From: an uncultured SAR86 cluster bacterium
GTDB lineage: Bacteria > Pseudomonadota > Gammaproteobacteria > Magnimaribacterales > D2472
Direction: 5' to 3'
NCBI GenBank assembly: GCA_902528875.1
Contig: CABZTX010000008.1
Span: forward strand, 1-34,402
Length of the DNA stretch: 34,402 nt
Shown here: one piece after another, positions 15,605 through 23,449 of the stretch
How the letters are laid out: each line of letters opens with the position of its first letter
Position numbering within the stretch: the first letter of the stretch is position 1
Position numbers and translations under genes: made by a program
The notes under the pieces: model-generated
Databases searched by the model: none
Seen by the model: only the letters and a program-made list of their open reading frames with translations
Told to the model about the DNA's origin: nothing

Positions 15605-16813
15605 ATGACAAAATTCTCAATATTTATCTTGACGTTTCTAGTTTTAGGATTAGCTATATATAGTCCTCACATTCTGAGGCTATATAAATTAGCAAATTTG
15701 TATAATGAAAAAACTATTGCTCAAAACTTCATTAATATTGATAAAATTTTTAAAAATACCTCAAGTCCAATACCCGCATCAGATGATCCATACATTTTTG
15801 ATAAAAAAGAATTTAACCTTCCTGAACAATACACATTTGAAGGTGAAGAATTAAGTTTATCTGATGGACTTGATCACTTTCATACAGATGGACTTATTGT
15901 TTTATACAATGGAAATATGCTTTATGAGAACTACTGGAATGGAAATTCAAAAGATAGTAAACATATATCTTTCTCAGTCGCAAAATCATACTTATCAGCA
16001 CTCATTGGAATTGCTGTTGAGGAAGGCTTGATAGACAACATAGATGATGAGGTATCTAAATACCTTGATGATTTTAAGAACACAGGCTATGAAAAGGTAA
16101 CAATTAAAAACTTGTTACAGATGTCGTCTGGTATTGAATTTAATGAGGACTATCTTGATCCTAAGTCGGATATAAATAAGTTTGGAAGAGCAACAGCAAG
16201 AGGAAAAACATTTAGAGACTTCGCTAAAAGCCTCAAAAGTAGCAAAGAACAAGGAACCTTCAATCATTATGTGAGCTTAGACACCCAAGTATTGGCCTTT
16301 ATTCTTGAATCGGTTACAAAAATGCCAGTAAGAGAATTTCTGTATAAAAGAATTTGGAATAAGATCGGAACCGAAAGTGATGCTTATTATATTACTGACA
16401 CTTCAGGTGTAGATATGGCACTGGGTGGACTAAACGCAACCTTAAGAGATTATGCTAAGTTTGGACAACTTTATTTAAATGAGGGCAGCTGGTTAGGAGA
16501 GCAAATTATCCCTAAATTATGGGTAGAAAGTTCACACACACCAGACTCCCCACATTTAATGCCTAATGCAGGCGAATTGTCTTCAAATGAATGGGGATAT
16601 GGATATCAGTGGTGGGTTCCTGGAAACCCAATGGATGACTATACGGCTCATGGAATATTTAATCAGTTTATTTACATTGATCCAAAATCAAATGTGGTAA
16701 TTGCAAAGACATCTTCCAATCATAGATTTAGATCTGAAAAAGAATATTCAAAGGCTGTTCATATAGCAATGTTTAGAGCAATAGCAAATGACATAAAAAA
16801 GAAATTTAATTAA
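15605..16813 (+). CDS. Membrane-anchored serine hydrolase (class C beta-lactamase fold, NylB-like)
   Basis: 402 residues with an N-terminal transmembrane anchor (about 4-20) facing the periplasm. The serine-hydrolase motifs are SVAK at 124-127 (nucleophile Ser124, Lys127) and HYVSLDT at 221-227, with Tyr222. Here Y-V-S replaces the usual YxN of beta-lactamases and penicillin-binding proteins. That feature, together with the WGYGYQWWVPG segment and AHGIFNQFIYIDP, resembles 6-aminohexanoate-dimer hydrolase (NylB) and related esterases. The likely reaction is hydrolysis of an ester or small amide. Substrate unknown. Last gene before a 60-bp gap with a promoter candidate. Confidence 0.88.
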   Translation: MTKFSIFILTFLVLGLAIYSPHILRLYKLANLYNEKTIAQNFINIDKIFKNTSSPIPASDDPYIFDKKEFNLPEQYTFEGEELSLSDGLDHFHTDGLIVLYNGNMLYENYWNGNSKDSKHISFSVAKSYLSALIGIAVEEGLIDNIDDEVSKYLDDFKNTGYEKVTIKNLLQMSSGIEFNEDYLDPKSDINKFGRATARGKTFRDFAKSLKSSKEQGTFNHYVSLDTQVLAFILESVTKMPVREFLYKRIWNKIGTESDAYYITDTSGVDMALGGLNATLRDYAKFGQLYLNEGSWLGEQIIPKLWVESSHTPDSPHLMPNAGELSSNEWGYGYQWWVPGNPMDDYTAHGIFNQFIYIDPKSNVVIAKTSSNHRFRSEKEYSKAVHIAMFRAIANDIKKKFN

Positions 16814-16814
16814 T

Positions 16815-16843
16815 TTGTATTAAGAAAGATTCTTTCATAAAAT
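16815..16843 (+). promoter_or_regulatory. Candidate sigma-70 promoter before the secreted unknown protein
   Basis: TTGTAT at 16815-16820 and TAAAAT at 16838-16843 are separated by exactly 17 bases, 30 bp before the ATG at 16874. The spacing and -10 are good and the -35 is poor (first three bases match). A short GAAAG/CTTTC inverted repeat lies in the spacer. Confidence 0.4.
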
Positions 16844-16864
16844 TAATATATTGATAATAAACAT

Positions 16865-16868
16865 GGAG
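16865..16868 (+). promoter_or_regulatory. Shine-Dalgarno GGAG
   Basis: GGAG 5 bases before the ATG at 16874. It fixes that start and stands out because most genes in this window lack any purine-rich leader. Confidence 0.6.
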
Positions 16869-16873
16869 ACAAA

Positions 16874-17488
16874 ATGAAACTTAAGTCATTCAACATAACA
16901 TCGCTAGGGTTACTTTTTTCATTAAGTATTTTTGCAAATAGTCACAGCGATCATAGCTCAGATATGAAAAAAGATTTTGAGATTAAAGCCTACACTGGAG
17001 CTGCACCAGATTTCATTGGGGACTTTGCAACTGTAATTGGTTCTGATGGTAAGGTTCTTAAAGAGGGTAAAAATGGTTGGACGTGTTTAGCGTTTACAGC
17101 AAACATGATGGGCGATTCAATGGATCCAAGAATGGCTACACCAGCATGCATGGATTCAAATGCAATGGCATGGGCAAATGCATATATGAATCAAGAAGTC
17201 CCTAAATTAAATAATGATGGTTGGGCATGGATGATTCATGGAGATACTGGTGCAGATAATTTTAGAGCCTTTTCAGAAGGCGATAAGGCTGGAACAGATC
17301 CTGAAGACTGGATTGAATCTGGTGCTCACCTTATGCTAATGCCTAAGGATCCAAGTTCTCTTGACAACACGACTACCGATTTTACAACAGGATCTCCATA
17401 CGTTATGTTCAAAGATACTCCTTATGTTCATTTGATGATTCCGGTATCTGGTTACTATGATTTTCAACCAGAGTCAGCACCTAAGTAA
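16874..17488 (+). CDS. Secreted protein of unknown function
   Basis: 204 residues with a signal peptide (hydrophobic 10-21, ending IFANS) and a His/Ser/Asp-rich junction (HSDHSSD). The mature part contains IGSDGKVLKEGKNGWTCLAF, ATPACMDSNAMAWANAYM, and DWIESGAHLMLMPKDP. It also has SPYVMFKDTPYVHLMIPV. Two cysteines (in GWTC and PACMD) could form a disulfide. It carries repeated methionines and a conserved-looking block near the C-terminus. I recognise the pattern as a recurrent bacterial secreted family but cannot name it. It has its own promoter candidate and a clear ribosome binding site, so it may be comparatively well expressed. Next gene 8 bp downstream. Confidence 0.65.
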   Translation: MKLKSFNITSLGLLFSLSIFANSHSDHSSDMKKDFEIKAYTGAAPDFIGDFATVIGSDGKVLKEGKNGWTCLAFTANMMGDSMDPRMATPACMDSNAMAWANAYMNQEVPKLNNDGWAWMIHGDTGADNFRAFSEGDKAGTDPEDWIESGAHLMLMPKDPSSLDNTTTDFTTGSPYVMFKDTPYVHLMIPVSGYYDFQPESAPK

Positions 17489-17496
17489 TAAATATT

Positions 17497-17808
17497 ATGG
17501 AAGATGTGAAAGTATATATGATTGCAAATATTCAGATTCATGATGCTGAAAGATATAGAGAATACGAGAAAGGATTTTTCCCTATTTTAAAAAAACATGG
17601 CGGTGAATTTATAACTTTTGATGACAATATCTCACATGTTGAGGGTGAAACACCTATGACTGGAAGAATAATAATGTTTAGCTTTCCGTCTTCTGAAAAA
17701 GCTGATGAATGGTATAGCGATCCTGAATATCAAAACCTCTCTGAAAACAGAAGGGCTGCAGTAACTACCACATCAATAACAAAGATACATGGTTTACCAC
17801 CAAGATAA
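17497..17808 (+). CDS. DUF1330 protein
   Basis: 103 residues, a dimeric ferredoxin-like alpha/beta-barrel domain. It contains VYMIANIQIHDAERYREY, a GGEFITFDDN-type turn, GRIIMFSFPSSEKADEWYSDPEYQNL and the C-terminal strand. These match DUF1330/antibiotic-biosynthesis-monooxygenase-like small proteins. No cofactor-binding residues are evident. It is cytoplasmic and co-directional with the genes on both sides (2 bp before the DUF962 gene). Confidence 0.85.
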   Translation: MEDVKVYMIANIQIHDAERYREYEKGFFPILKKHGGEFITFDDNISHVEGETPMTGRIIMFSFPSSEKADEWYSDPEYQNLSENRRAAVTTTSITKIHGLPPR

Positions 17809-17810
17809 AT

Positions 17811-18116
17811 ATGGAAAGATATAAAACATTTAAAGAATTCTATCCTTATTACATAAGCGAGCACGAAAACAAATATACAAAGCTATTACATTTTATCGGA
17901 ACAAGTGTAGGCATTTTTTTTCTTATAATTTTTTTAATGTCATTTGATTTTATGTATTTATTATTTGCTTTAATTTCTGGATATGCTTTCGCATGGATTG
18001 GACACTTTTTTATCGAAAAGAATAAGCCTGCTACCTTTAAATATCCATTCTATAGTTTTATTGGTGATCATAAAATGTTCATTGAGATATTGCAGGGTAA
18101 GCACAAGATATTTTAG
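17811..18116 (+). CDS. DUF962 / Mpo1-like membrane protein
   Basis: 101 residues. The DUF962 signature is complete: FYPYYISEHENKYTKLLHFIGT with His18 and His27, two or three transmembrane helices (30-70), GHFFIEKNKPATFKYP with His65, and SFIGDHKMF with His87. The founding member, yeast Mpo1, is an Fe2+-dependent dioxygenase that removes C1 from 2-hydroxy fatty acids; the histidines are the presumed iron ligands. A fatty-acid-hydroxylase-type enzyme is at 9852-10691, so a 2-hydroxy lipid link is conceivable. The bacterial function remains inferred. Confidence 0.88.
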   Translation: MERYKTFKEFYPYYISEHENKYTKLLHFIGTSVGIFFLIIFLMSFDFMYLLFALISGYAFAWIGHFFIEKNKPATFKYPFYSFIGDHKMFIEILQGKHKIF

Positions 18117-18153
18117 AAATTTCAACTCTATAAATAATTTAACTATTTTTTAA

Positions 18154-18843
18154 ATGACACTTTTAAGCATAACAAGCACTTCTCACATATTGATTACATC
18201 AATATGTTTTTTAACTGTAATCTTTCTTCCAAAATTTTTTTTAAACAAAACAGATAAAGTTAAAAAGATATTTGCCATTTTAATTATTGTATTATTATGC
18301 ACAAATCAATTAATGGATTTATACAGGGAAGGATACCTAATGGAGTGGAAATTAGGACTCCCTCTCCATCTATGTGATTTCTCTACCTTTTCAATAATTG
18401 TTTATCTTTTAACAAAAAAAAAGGATTTTTTTCTTTTTGCATTCTTCTTTGGGATTCTCGGTGGAAGCATGTCCTTGCTAACACCTGATACTGTTTATGG
18501 TTTTCCGTATGTCGGATATATCCAAAATCAAATTGGACATACCATGATATTACTTGGTGTTTCTTATGCGATGATAATTGATAATCAAAGACCGGAGCTA
18601 AAAGACGTTCATAGGATGCTAATATTTGCATCAATTTTATTAATCTTAATGTACCTTATAAATTACTTATTAGGGCCTCCAGCAAATTATTGGTATCTTA
18701 TGGAGAAACCAATTGGAGATAATCTAACAAAACTTTTTAGACCAGCACCACTTCATATGATTGATATTTATATCATTGCTGTGGTACTTTGTTATTTAAT
18801 GTATTTGCCATATTTTTTAAAAGATAAATACAAAATATCTTAA
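18154..18843 (+). CDS. TIGR02206-family (YwaF-like) integral membrane protein
   Basis: 229 residues with about six to seven transmembrane helices. The family landmarks are LPLHLCDFS after helix 3, GILGGSMSLLTPD, GHTMILLGVSYAM and NYLLGPPANYWYLMEKP. Function unknown; some related proteins are annotated as ABC-type components without evidence. The gene follows DUF962 after 37 bp and lies 5 bp before the acyltransferase gene, so it may share a lipid-related unit. Confidence 0.82.
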   Translation: MTLLSITSTSHILITSICFLTVIFLPKFFLNKTDKVKKIFAILIIVLLCTNQLMDLYREGYLMEWKLGLPLHLCDFSTFSIIVYLLTKKKDFFLFAFFFGILGGSMSLLTPDTVYGFPYVGYIQNQIGHTMILLGVSYAMIIDNQRPELKDVHRMLIFASILLILMYLINYLLGPPANYWYLMEKPIGDNLTKLFRPAPLHMIDIYIIAVVLCYLMYLPYFLKDKYKIS

Positions 18844-18848
18844 GCTTA

Positions 18849-19451
18849 ATGCCAAGCGTATCAAACAAACAAATACCTGAAAGCTTCAGAGCAAACAGAT
18901 CAAGATTTTTTCAATGGCTTGGAAGAGCTCTTTTGAGTATTCTTGGTTGGAAAGTAACTGGAACTATCAAGAACGATCAAGCAAAAAATAACCTAGTTGT
19001 AATTGTTGCACCTCATACCTCTAACTGGGATGGTGTCCTTGGAATCGCTGCATTAGCAGGATTAGACGCAAAAATAACATTCATTGGCAAAGACACTGTT
19101 TTTAAATACGGATTAGGTCCTTTTTTAAGATATGTAGGAGGCATTCCAGTAAATAGAAAAAATCCAGGAGGTATTATCAAAGATGCAATAGATCAATTAA
19201 AAATAAGAAAAGGCTCTTTAATAGCGATGTCTCCTGAGGGAACAAGAGCAAAAGTCAAAGAATGGAAAACAGGATTTTTAAGAATTGCATCTGAAATAAA
19301 AGCCGATATTGTTCCAGCATCTTTAGACTTCAAAAAGAAGGAAATTCTCCTTGGAGAAATTTTTAAACCAAGTGGAGACAACACAAAAGATATTTTAGAT
19401 CTAAAGAAATATTTCAGTGCGTTTGCTCCTAAACATCCTGAAAAATTTTAG
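18849..19451 (+). CDS. 1-acyl-glycerol-3-phosphate acyltransferase-like protein (PlsC fold)
   Basis: 200 residues. The acyltransferase motif I HTSNWD is at 56-61 (His56, Asp61 catalytic pair), motif II around FIGKDTVFKYGLGPFLRYVGG, and motif III SPEGTR ends at 133. PASLDF follows. It is a short, soluble or peripheral PlsC-type enzyme, and such HTSNWD variants are common in marine bacteria. It transfers an acyl group to a lysophospholipid or related lipid alcohol; the acceptor is not certain. Its stop overlaps the convergent DUF885 gene within TTAG. Confidence 0.88.
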   Translation: MPSVSNKQIPESFRANRSRFFQWLGRALLSILGWKVTGTIKNDQAKNNLVVIVAPHTSNWDGVLGIAALAGLDAKITFIGKDTVFKYGLGPFLRYVGGIPVNRKNPGGIIKDAIDQLKIRKGSLIAMSPEGTRAKVKEWKTGFLRIASEIKADIVPASLDFKKKEILLGEIFKPSGDNTKDILDLKKYFSAFAPKHPEKF

Positions 19452-21274
19452 CGACTTGTTCTTTCAATCATCTCGTCAACCATCTTTTCGACAATAAATA
19501 ATGGTGGATTTCCATGATCAAGGACTGCTGAATGGAAATCTTTAATATTAAACTTATCTCCAAGTTCATCCATCGCTTTTTTTCTTAGCTCTAAAATCTT
19601 TATCATTCCAACTTTGTAGCTTAATGCTTGTCCAGGCCAAACAATGTATCTCTCAATCTCTACTCTTACTTCTGTATCAGACATTCCAGTTCTAGACTTC
19701 ATATAGTCCATTGCTTTTTCCCTTGTCCATTTTTTGTAGTGAAGGCCGGTATCAACAACTAATCTAACTGCTCTAAATAATTCACTTTGAAGAATTCCTA
19801 GTTCGTCATATGGATTTTCCGCAAGACCAATTTCTAATGCTAATCTTTCAGCATACAAAGCCCAACCCTCTGAAAAAGCTGAAGTTCTGTATCCAAATCT
19901 TCTATACATTGTTAATGTTTCGTTTTCTAAAGAGTGTGCAATTTGATGATGATGACCCGGAGTAGCTTCATGGTAAGTAAGAGTCCTCATGCTATACGTT
20001 GGAGTTTGTTTTATATCATATAGGTTTGCATAGAAAACTCCTGGCCTACTTCCGTCAAGCGCAGGCGCTTGGTAGTAACCTCCTGCAGCAGTTTGTTCAG
20101 AATATTCTGGCACTGCTTTAACTACAACATCTGACTTTGGCATCGTATGGAAATATTCAGTAGAAACTTTAATTGCTTCATCCACCATCTCTGTATAATC
20201 CCTCACTACAATTTCCTTTCTGTCTGGAGTATCGGCATACAGAAAATCAGGATTTTCATTTAATTCATTCATCAATTGCCCAACATTTTTAGCAGAGTCA
20301 TATCCTTGATTTATTAAAATTTCTTTCATTCTGCTTGAGATTCGATTGACCTCAGATAATCCCATTTGATGAATTCTTTCTGGAGAATAGTCAGTAGTCG
20401 TATATGAACGAATTCTTAACTTATAGTATTCATGACCATTAGGTTGTGACCAAATTCCATGATTTTTATTTGCGTTCTTTTGAGTTTTCATCATAAACCC
20501 AAGTAGCTTCTTAAATCCTGGTGTAACGCTTTCTTCTATGGCTTGAATTATTTTGTTTCTAAAAAATTCTTTATCTGCAATATCAAGATCTAAATCTTCT
20601 ACTTTTTTCATAAATTGAGAATAGAGTGGATGCTCTTCGTTGGAGTAGTTAATGAACTCATTTAATTGTTTGATGACACGCTCGTATACAAATTCTGGTG
20701 GAAATATTTTTTCATTTGCCTGTTTTTCTAGATCAGCCAAAACACCTTCATAGACTTCATCTATGAGTTTAACTCTGCTTATAAAATCACTTGCTTCTGA
20801 ATAACTCCTTACAGGATGAAAATCATTTAAGAATTGAATTGTATTCAAATGAACGCCACCAATTTGATTGAGTGGATAATCATGATAAGGGAATTCTTTA
20901 AGTTCTCTATAATTATTTTCATAGTCAAAAATGGCTATTTCTTTTGTATTTACCTGCGATGCAGTTAAGTTTGAATCTTTATACTTGTAAAGTGTTTTAA
21001 TAACTTTTTCAGTTTCTTTAATATTCTTTTCTAAGTCATCCTCTTTTGGAATTGATAATTTAGAATTATGTCTAGTAAGCCAATTAAAATTATCAAATAC
21101 TCCCATATAAGTCATTGCTTCAGGAGAATCAATTAAGCCAAGCACGAGCTCTTTTCCTAAAAAATGATCTATAGAGTAGGGCTTCATTAAAAATAAGTTT
21201 GCTAAATAAAGAGACATAACCCCTATAACTAGAATAAATAACCTCAAAGAGTACTTAAGAATTGTTTTAATCAT
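19448..21274 (-). CDS. DUF885 metallopeptidase-like protein
   Basis: About 608 residues. The DUF885 family hallmark is the zinc-type HEATPGHHHQ at about 435-444, with a supporting Glu helix later (FSEGWALYAERLALE) as in gluzincin-type peptidases. There is an N-terminal transmembrane segment (about 10-30) anchoring it to the inner membrane, facing the periplasm. The start at 21274 was chosen over the ATG at 21373 because the latter adds 33 residues running into the divergent crotonase gene. Members are presumed oligopeptidases; the substrate is unknown. Confidence 0.88.
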   Translation of the reverse strand: MIKTILKYSLRLFILVIGVMSLYLANLFLMKPYSIDHFLGKELVLGLIDSPEAMTYMGVFDNFNWLTRHNSKLSIPKEDDLEKNIKETEKVIKTLYKYKDSNLTASQVNTKEIAIFDYENNYRELKEFPYHDYPLNQIGGVHLNTIQFLNDFHPVRSYSEASDFISRVKLIDEVYEGVLADLEKQANEKIFPPEFVYERVIKQLNEFINYSNEEHPLYSQFMKKVEDLDLDIADKEFFRNKIIQAIEESVTPGFKKLLGFMMKTQKNANKNHGIWSQPNGHEYYKLRIRSYTTTDYSPERIHQMGLSEVNRISSRMKEILINQGYDSAKNVGQLMNELNENPDFLYADTPDRKEIVVRDYTEMVDEAIKVSTEYFHTMPKSDVVVKAVPEYSEQTAAGGYYQAPALDGSRPGVFYANLYDIKQTPTYSMRTLTYHEATPGHHHQIAHSLENETLTMYRRFGYRTSAFSEGWALYAERLALEIGLAENPYDELGILQSELFRAVRLVVDTGLHYKKWTREKAMDYMKSRTGMSDTEVRVEIERYIVWPGQALSYKVGMIKILELRKKAMDELGDKFNIKDFHSAVLDHGNPPLFIVEKMVDEMIERTSR

Positions 21275-21305
21275 GATAAAATTCCGTAAAAAATATTTAT
21301 ATATT

Positions 21306-21998
21306 ATGTCAGAAAAAATAGCTTCAATTAAGAAAGATGGAAACATATCAATCATCACCTTAAACGATGGCAAGGCTAATGTTTTTTCTCCAGAGATGTC
21401 TAAACAAGTTAATAACTGCTTAGATGAAGTCCCTACAGAAGAAGGAGCACTTGTTATTACTGGAAAACAGGGGATGTTTTCAGCTGGATTTGATCTGAAA
21501 GTGATTCAATCGGGTGATATGGAAAAAATTAAGGAAATGACTGTTGCAGGATTTTCTCTTTTATCAAGGATCTTTGCTTTTCCAAGACCGGTAGTTGCTG
21601 CATGCTCGGGCCATGGCATTGCACTTGGAACTTTTTTACTTTGTTGTTGTGACTATCGTATCGGAGTAAAGGGTGATTACTTGATAGGTGCTAACGAAAT
21701 GAAAACTAATATGGTTATTCCCACTCCAATTTTAGAATTAATAAAATTTAGAGTTTCAGATCAACACAAATATAGATCAATACTTGCTGCTCAAATGTAT
21801 TCACATGTCGATGCAATTGAAGCTCATCTATTAGATGAGGTAGTTGATGAAAATTTAATTATGCAAAGAGCAATAGAGAAGGCTCAAGAGGTTCAAGAAG
21901 CAGGTCATCCGGCTTATAAACTCACAAAAGAAATATTTGTTGATGAGGCATCAAGAAAGATTAACGAATCTATAGAAAACATTAAGAAGGAACATTAA
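21306..21998 (+). CDS. Crotonase/enoyl-CoA hydratase family protein
   Basis: 230 residues. The crotonase fold is seen from ISIITLNDGKANVFSPEM, the oxyanion-hole strand GMFSAGFDLKV, and SGHGIALG. It resembles the short crotonase group annotated as PRK06213. At the site where classical enoyl-CoA hydratases keep the first catalytic Glu (GxCEL) this protein has GTFLL, so only the second acidic position (GANEM) remains. Hydration may therefore be weak or the reaction different. I start at 21306; the ATG at 21273 would overlap the divergent DUF885 start. It is divergent from that gene with about 31 bp between starts. Confidence 0.88.
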   Translation: MSEKIASIKKDGNISIITLNDGKANVFSPEMSKQVNNCLDEVPTEEGALVITGKQGMFSAGFDLKVIQSGDMEKIKEMTVAGFSLLSRIFAFPRPVVAACSGHGIALGTFLLCCCDYRIGVKGDYLIGANEMKTNMVIPTPILELIKFRVSDQHKYRSILAAQMYSHVDAIEAHLLDEVVDENLIMQRAIEKAQEVQEAGHPAYKLTKEIFVDEASRKINESIENIKKEH

Positions 21999-22008
21999 AT
22001 TTCTTTAA

Positions 22009-22512
22009 ATGATCCTCAACTCAGATATTAATATAGAAGAATTTAATTTTAGCTCAGACAAAGCAATCTTAAATCAAATATATAATCTCAATCAATCTAA
22101 TACCCCAGAAGTAGGATCTCTTGATTCATATGACGACTTAATAGGGCTTCTAGAAAAAAGTTTTGTAAATTACTTTTTGTTTAATGAAGATGAAGTCATA
22201 GGTTTTGTAGTTTGTTTTAGAGAGAATGCGACATACAAATCAAAGAATTACAAATTTTTTTCAAGCATAAAAGATCAATTTCTTTACATCGATAGAGTTG
22301 TAATTAAATCAATTTTTAGAGAAAGGGGCATTGGAACCAATCTCTATAAATTTGTTGAAATAATTGCAAAAAAAAATGACATTTCTCTTTGTTGTGAGGT
22401 TAATACAAAGCCTGAAAATATTCCCTCAATACAATTTCATAAAAAATTTGGTTTTGAAGAAATTGGTAAATATGATTTTGATGATCATTCAGTCGCATAT
22501 TTTATAAAATAA
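22009..22512 (+). CDS. GNAT-family N-acetyltransferase
   Basis: 167 residues. The acetyl-CoA binding segment is YIDRVVIKSIFRERGIGTNLYKFVE (Q/RxxGxG/A-type turn RERGIG). This is followed by NIPSIQFHKKFGFEEIG, the classical C-terminal GNAT block. The substrate (small molecule or protein N-terminus/Lys) cannot be told. It follows the crotonase gene after 10 bp. Confidence 0.9.
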   Translation: MILNSDINIEEFNFSSDKAILNQIYNLNQSNTPEVGSLDSYDDLIGLLEKSFVNYFLFNEDEVIGFVVCFRENATYKSKNYKFFSSIKDQFLYIDRVVIKSIFRERGIGTNLYKFVEIIAKKNDISLCCEVNTKPENIPSIQFHKKFGFEEIGKYDFDDHSVAYFIK

Positions 22513-22565
22513 TTTATATATAATTTTTTTAAGTTTTTTATAAAAAAAATATGCACTTACAAAGT

Positions 22566-22571
22566 TATAAT
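22566..22571 (+). promoter_or_regulatory. Candidate -10 box before the Bax-inhibitor-like gene
   Basis: Perfect TATAAT exactly 6 bases before the ATG at 22578, which would place the start of transcription at the start codon. The 65-bp gap upstream is nearly all A and T. No clear -35. Confidence 0.4.
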
Positions 22572-22577
22572 TTTTAG

Positions 22578-23432
22578 ATGCTATTGGAAACGACTCTTAT
22601 TTTTAAAACTATGCTTATTTTGTCGTCACAAATAGGTTTGGTTCTGCTGGGATGTTTTTATTTTATAAAAAATGCGCATTACGCGTATGAAAATAATACA
22701 ACCCTTTTTGGTCTTAAATTCAGAGGCTCTGTGAATATGAAAAATCAGCTAGATCTTGTTCCCTACGTTGATACATTTCCAAGAAAAATGGTTATGGATG
22801 ACGAAAATGGTAGCCCATCAAAAATGAAATTAGCTGAAAACTCAGATGAAATCATAAAATACCTTAAAGAAGGTTATTATCAAGAAAGATCAACACCTGT
22901 TTTTAATGGACTCGTTACATTGTGGATGATTACCCTTGGATTAACATTATTTTTTGCTGCTACAGGAATAGCTACATTGATAGGAGTGATTTCATTTACC
23001 ATTCAAAGCCTTCTTATGGGTCCTTTGCTTGGATTTATCATGTTAGAAATGGATGAAAATGATGGTTATAGAGCGCTTAAAATTGTTTTTTTCGTAACAA
23101 TACTAACAGGTATTATTGGCTACGGTGATTTCATTTCTTTCTCTGAAAGTGGTTTTTTAACATTCTTTTTGTTTTTTGGGTTGTTAGGCTTAATTATTTT
23201 TAATATTTCAAGAGCATTTATAACAATGAGCAGAAAGAGTGTAAGAGCATCAGCTATTTTTGGGGCTGTTCTATTTTCAATATTTTTATTGTATGACTTT
23301 AATTTGGTGAGAAAGAGAGAAGGTATGATAGATGGAAATACTTGGGAAAATGCTTTTGAGTTGGCCTTTGCAATTTATCTAGACATCATTAATTTGCTTC
23401 TAGAAATTTTAGAAGCTATGGGAAATAGTTAA
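22578..23432 (+). CDS. Bax inhibitor-1 (TMBIM/YetJ)-like membrane protein with an inserted loop
   Basis: 284 residues with about seven transmembrane helices. The C-terminal half matches the BI-1/YetJ family: GAVLFSIFLLYD with Asp240 in the sixth helix, then AIYLDIINLLLEILEAMG with Asp269 in the seventh. These are the positions of the two membrane aspartates that gate Ca2+ leak in Bacillus YetJ. A helix at about 8-30 is followed by about 75 polar residues (33-107) before the helical core, where normal family members have only a short loop. Likely a pH-sensitive cation (Ca2+) channel in the inner membrane. The family call is by eye on the C-terminal motifs. Confidence 0.7.
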   Translation: MLLETTLIFKTMLILSSQIGLVLLGCFYFIKNAHYAYENNTTLFGLKFRGSVNMKNQLDLVPYVDTFPRKMVMDDENGSPSKMKLAENSDEIIKYLKEGYYQERSTPVFNGLVTLWMITLGLTLFFAATGIATLIGVISFTIQSLLMGPLLGFIMLEMDENDGYRALKIVFFVTILTGIIGYGDFISFSESGFLTFFLFFGLLGLIIFNISRAFITMSRKSVRASAIFGAVLFSIFLLYDFNLVRKREGMIDGNTWENAFELAFAIYLDIINLLLEILEAMGNS

Positions 23433-23449
23433 GTAATTATCAGAATTTT

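Noticed and set aside
16824-16836. GAAAG-ATT-CTTTC hairpin after the serine hydrolase as an intrinsic terminator
   Set aside because: The stem is five base pairs and is not followed by a T-run; it overlaps the spacer of a better promoter candidate.
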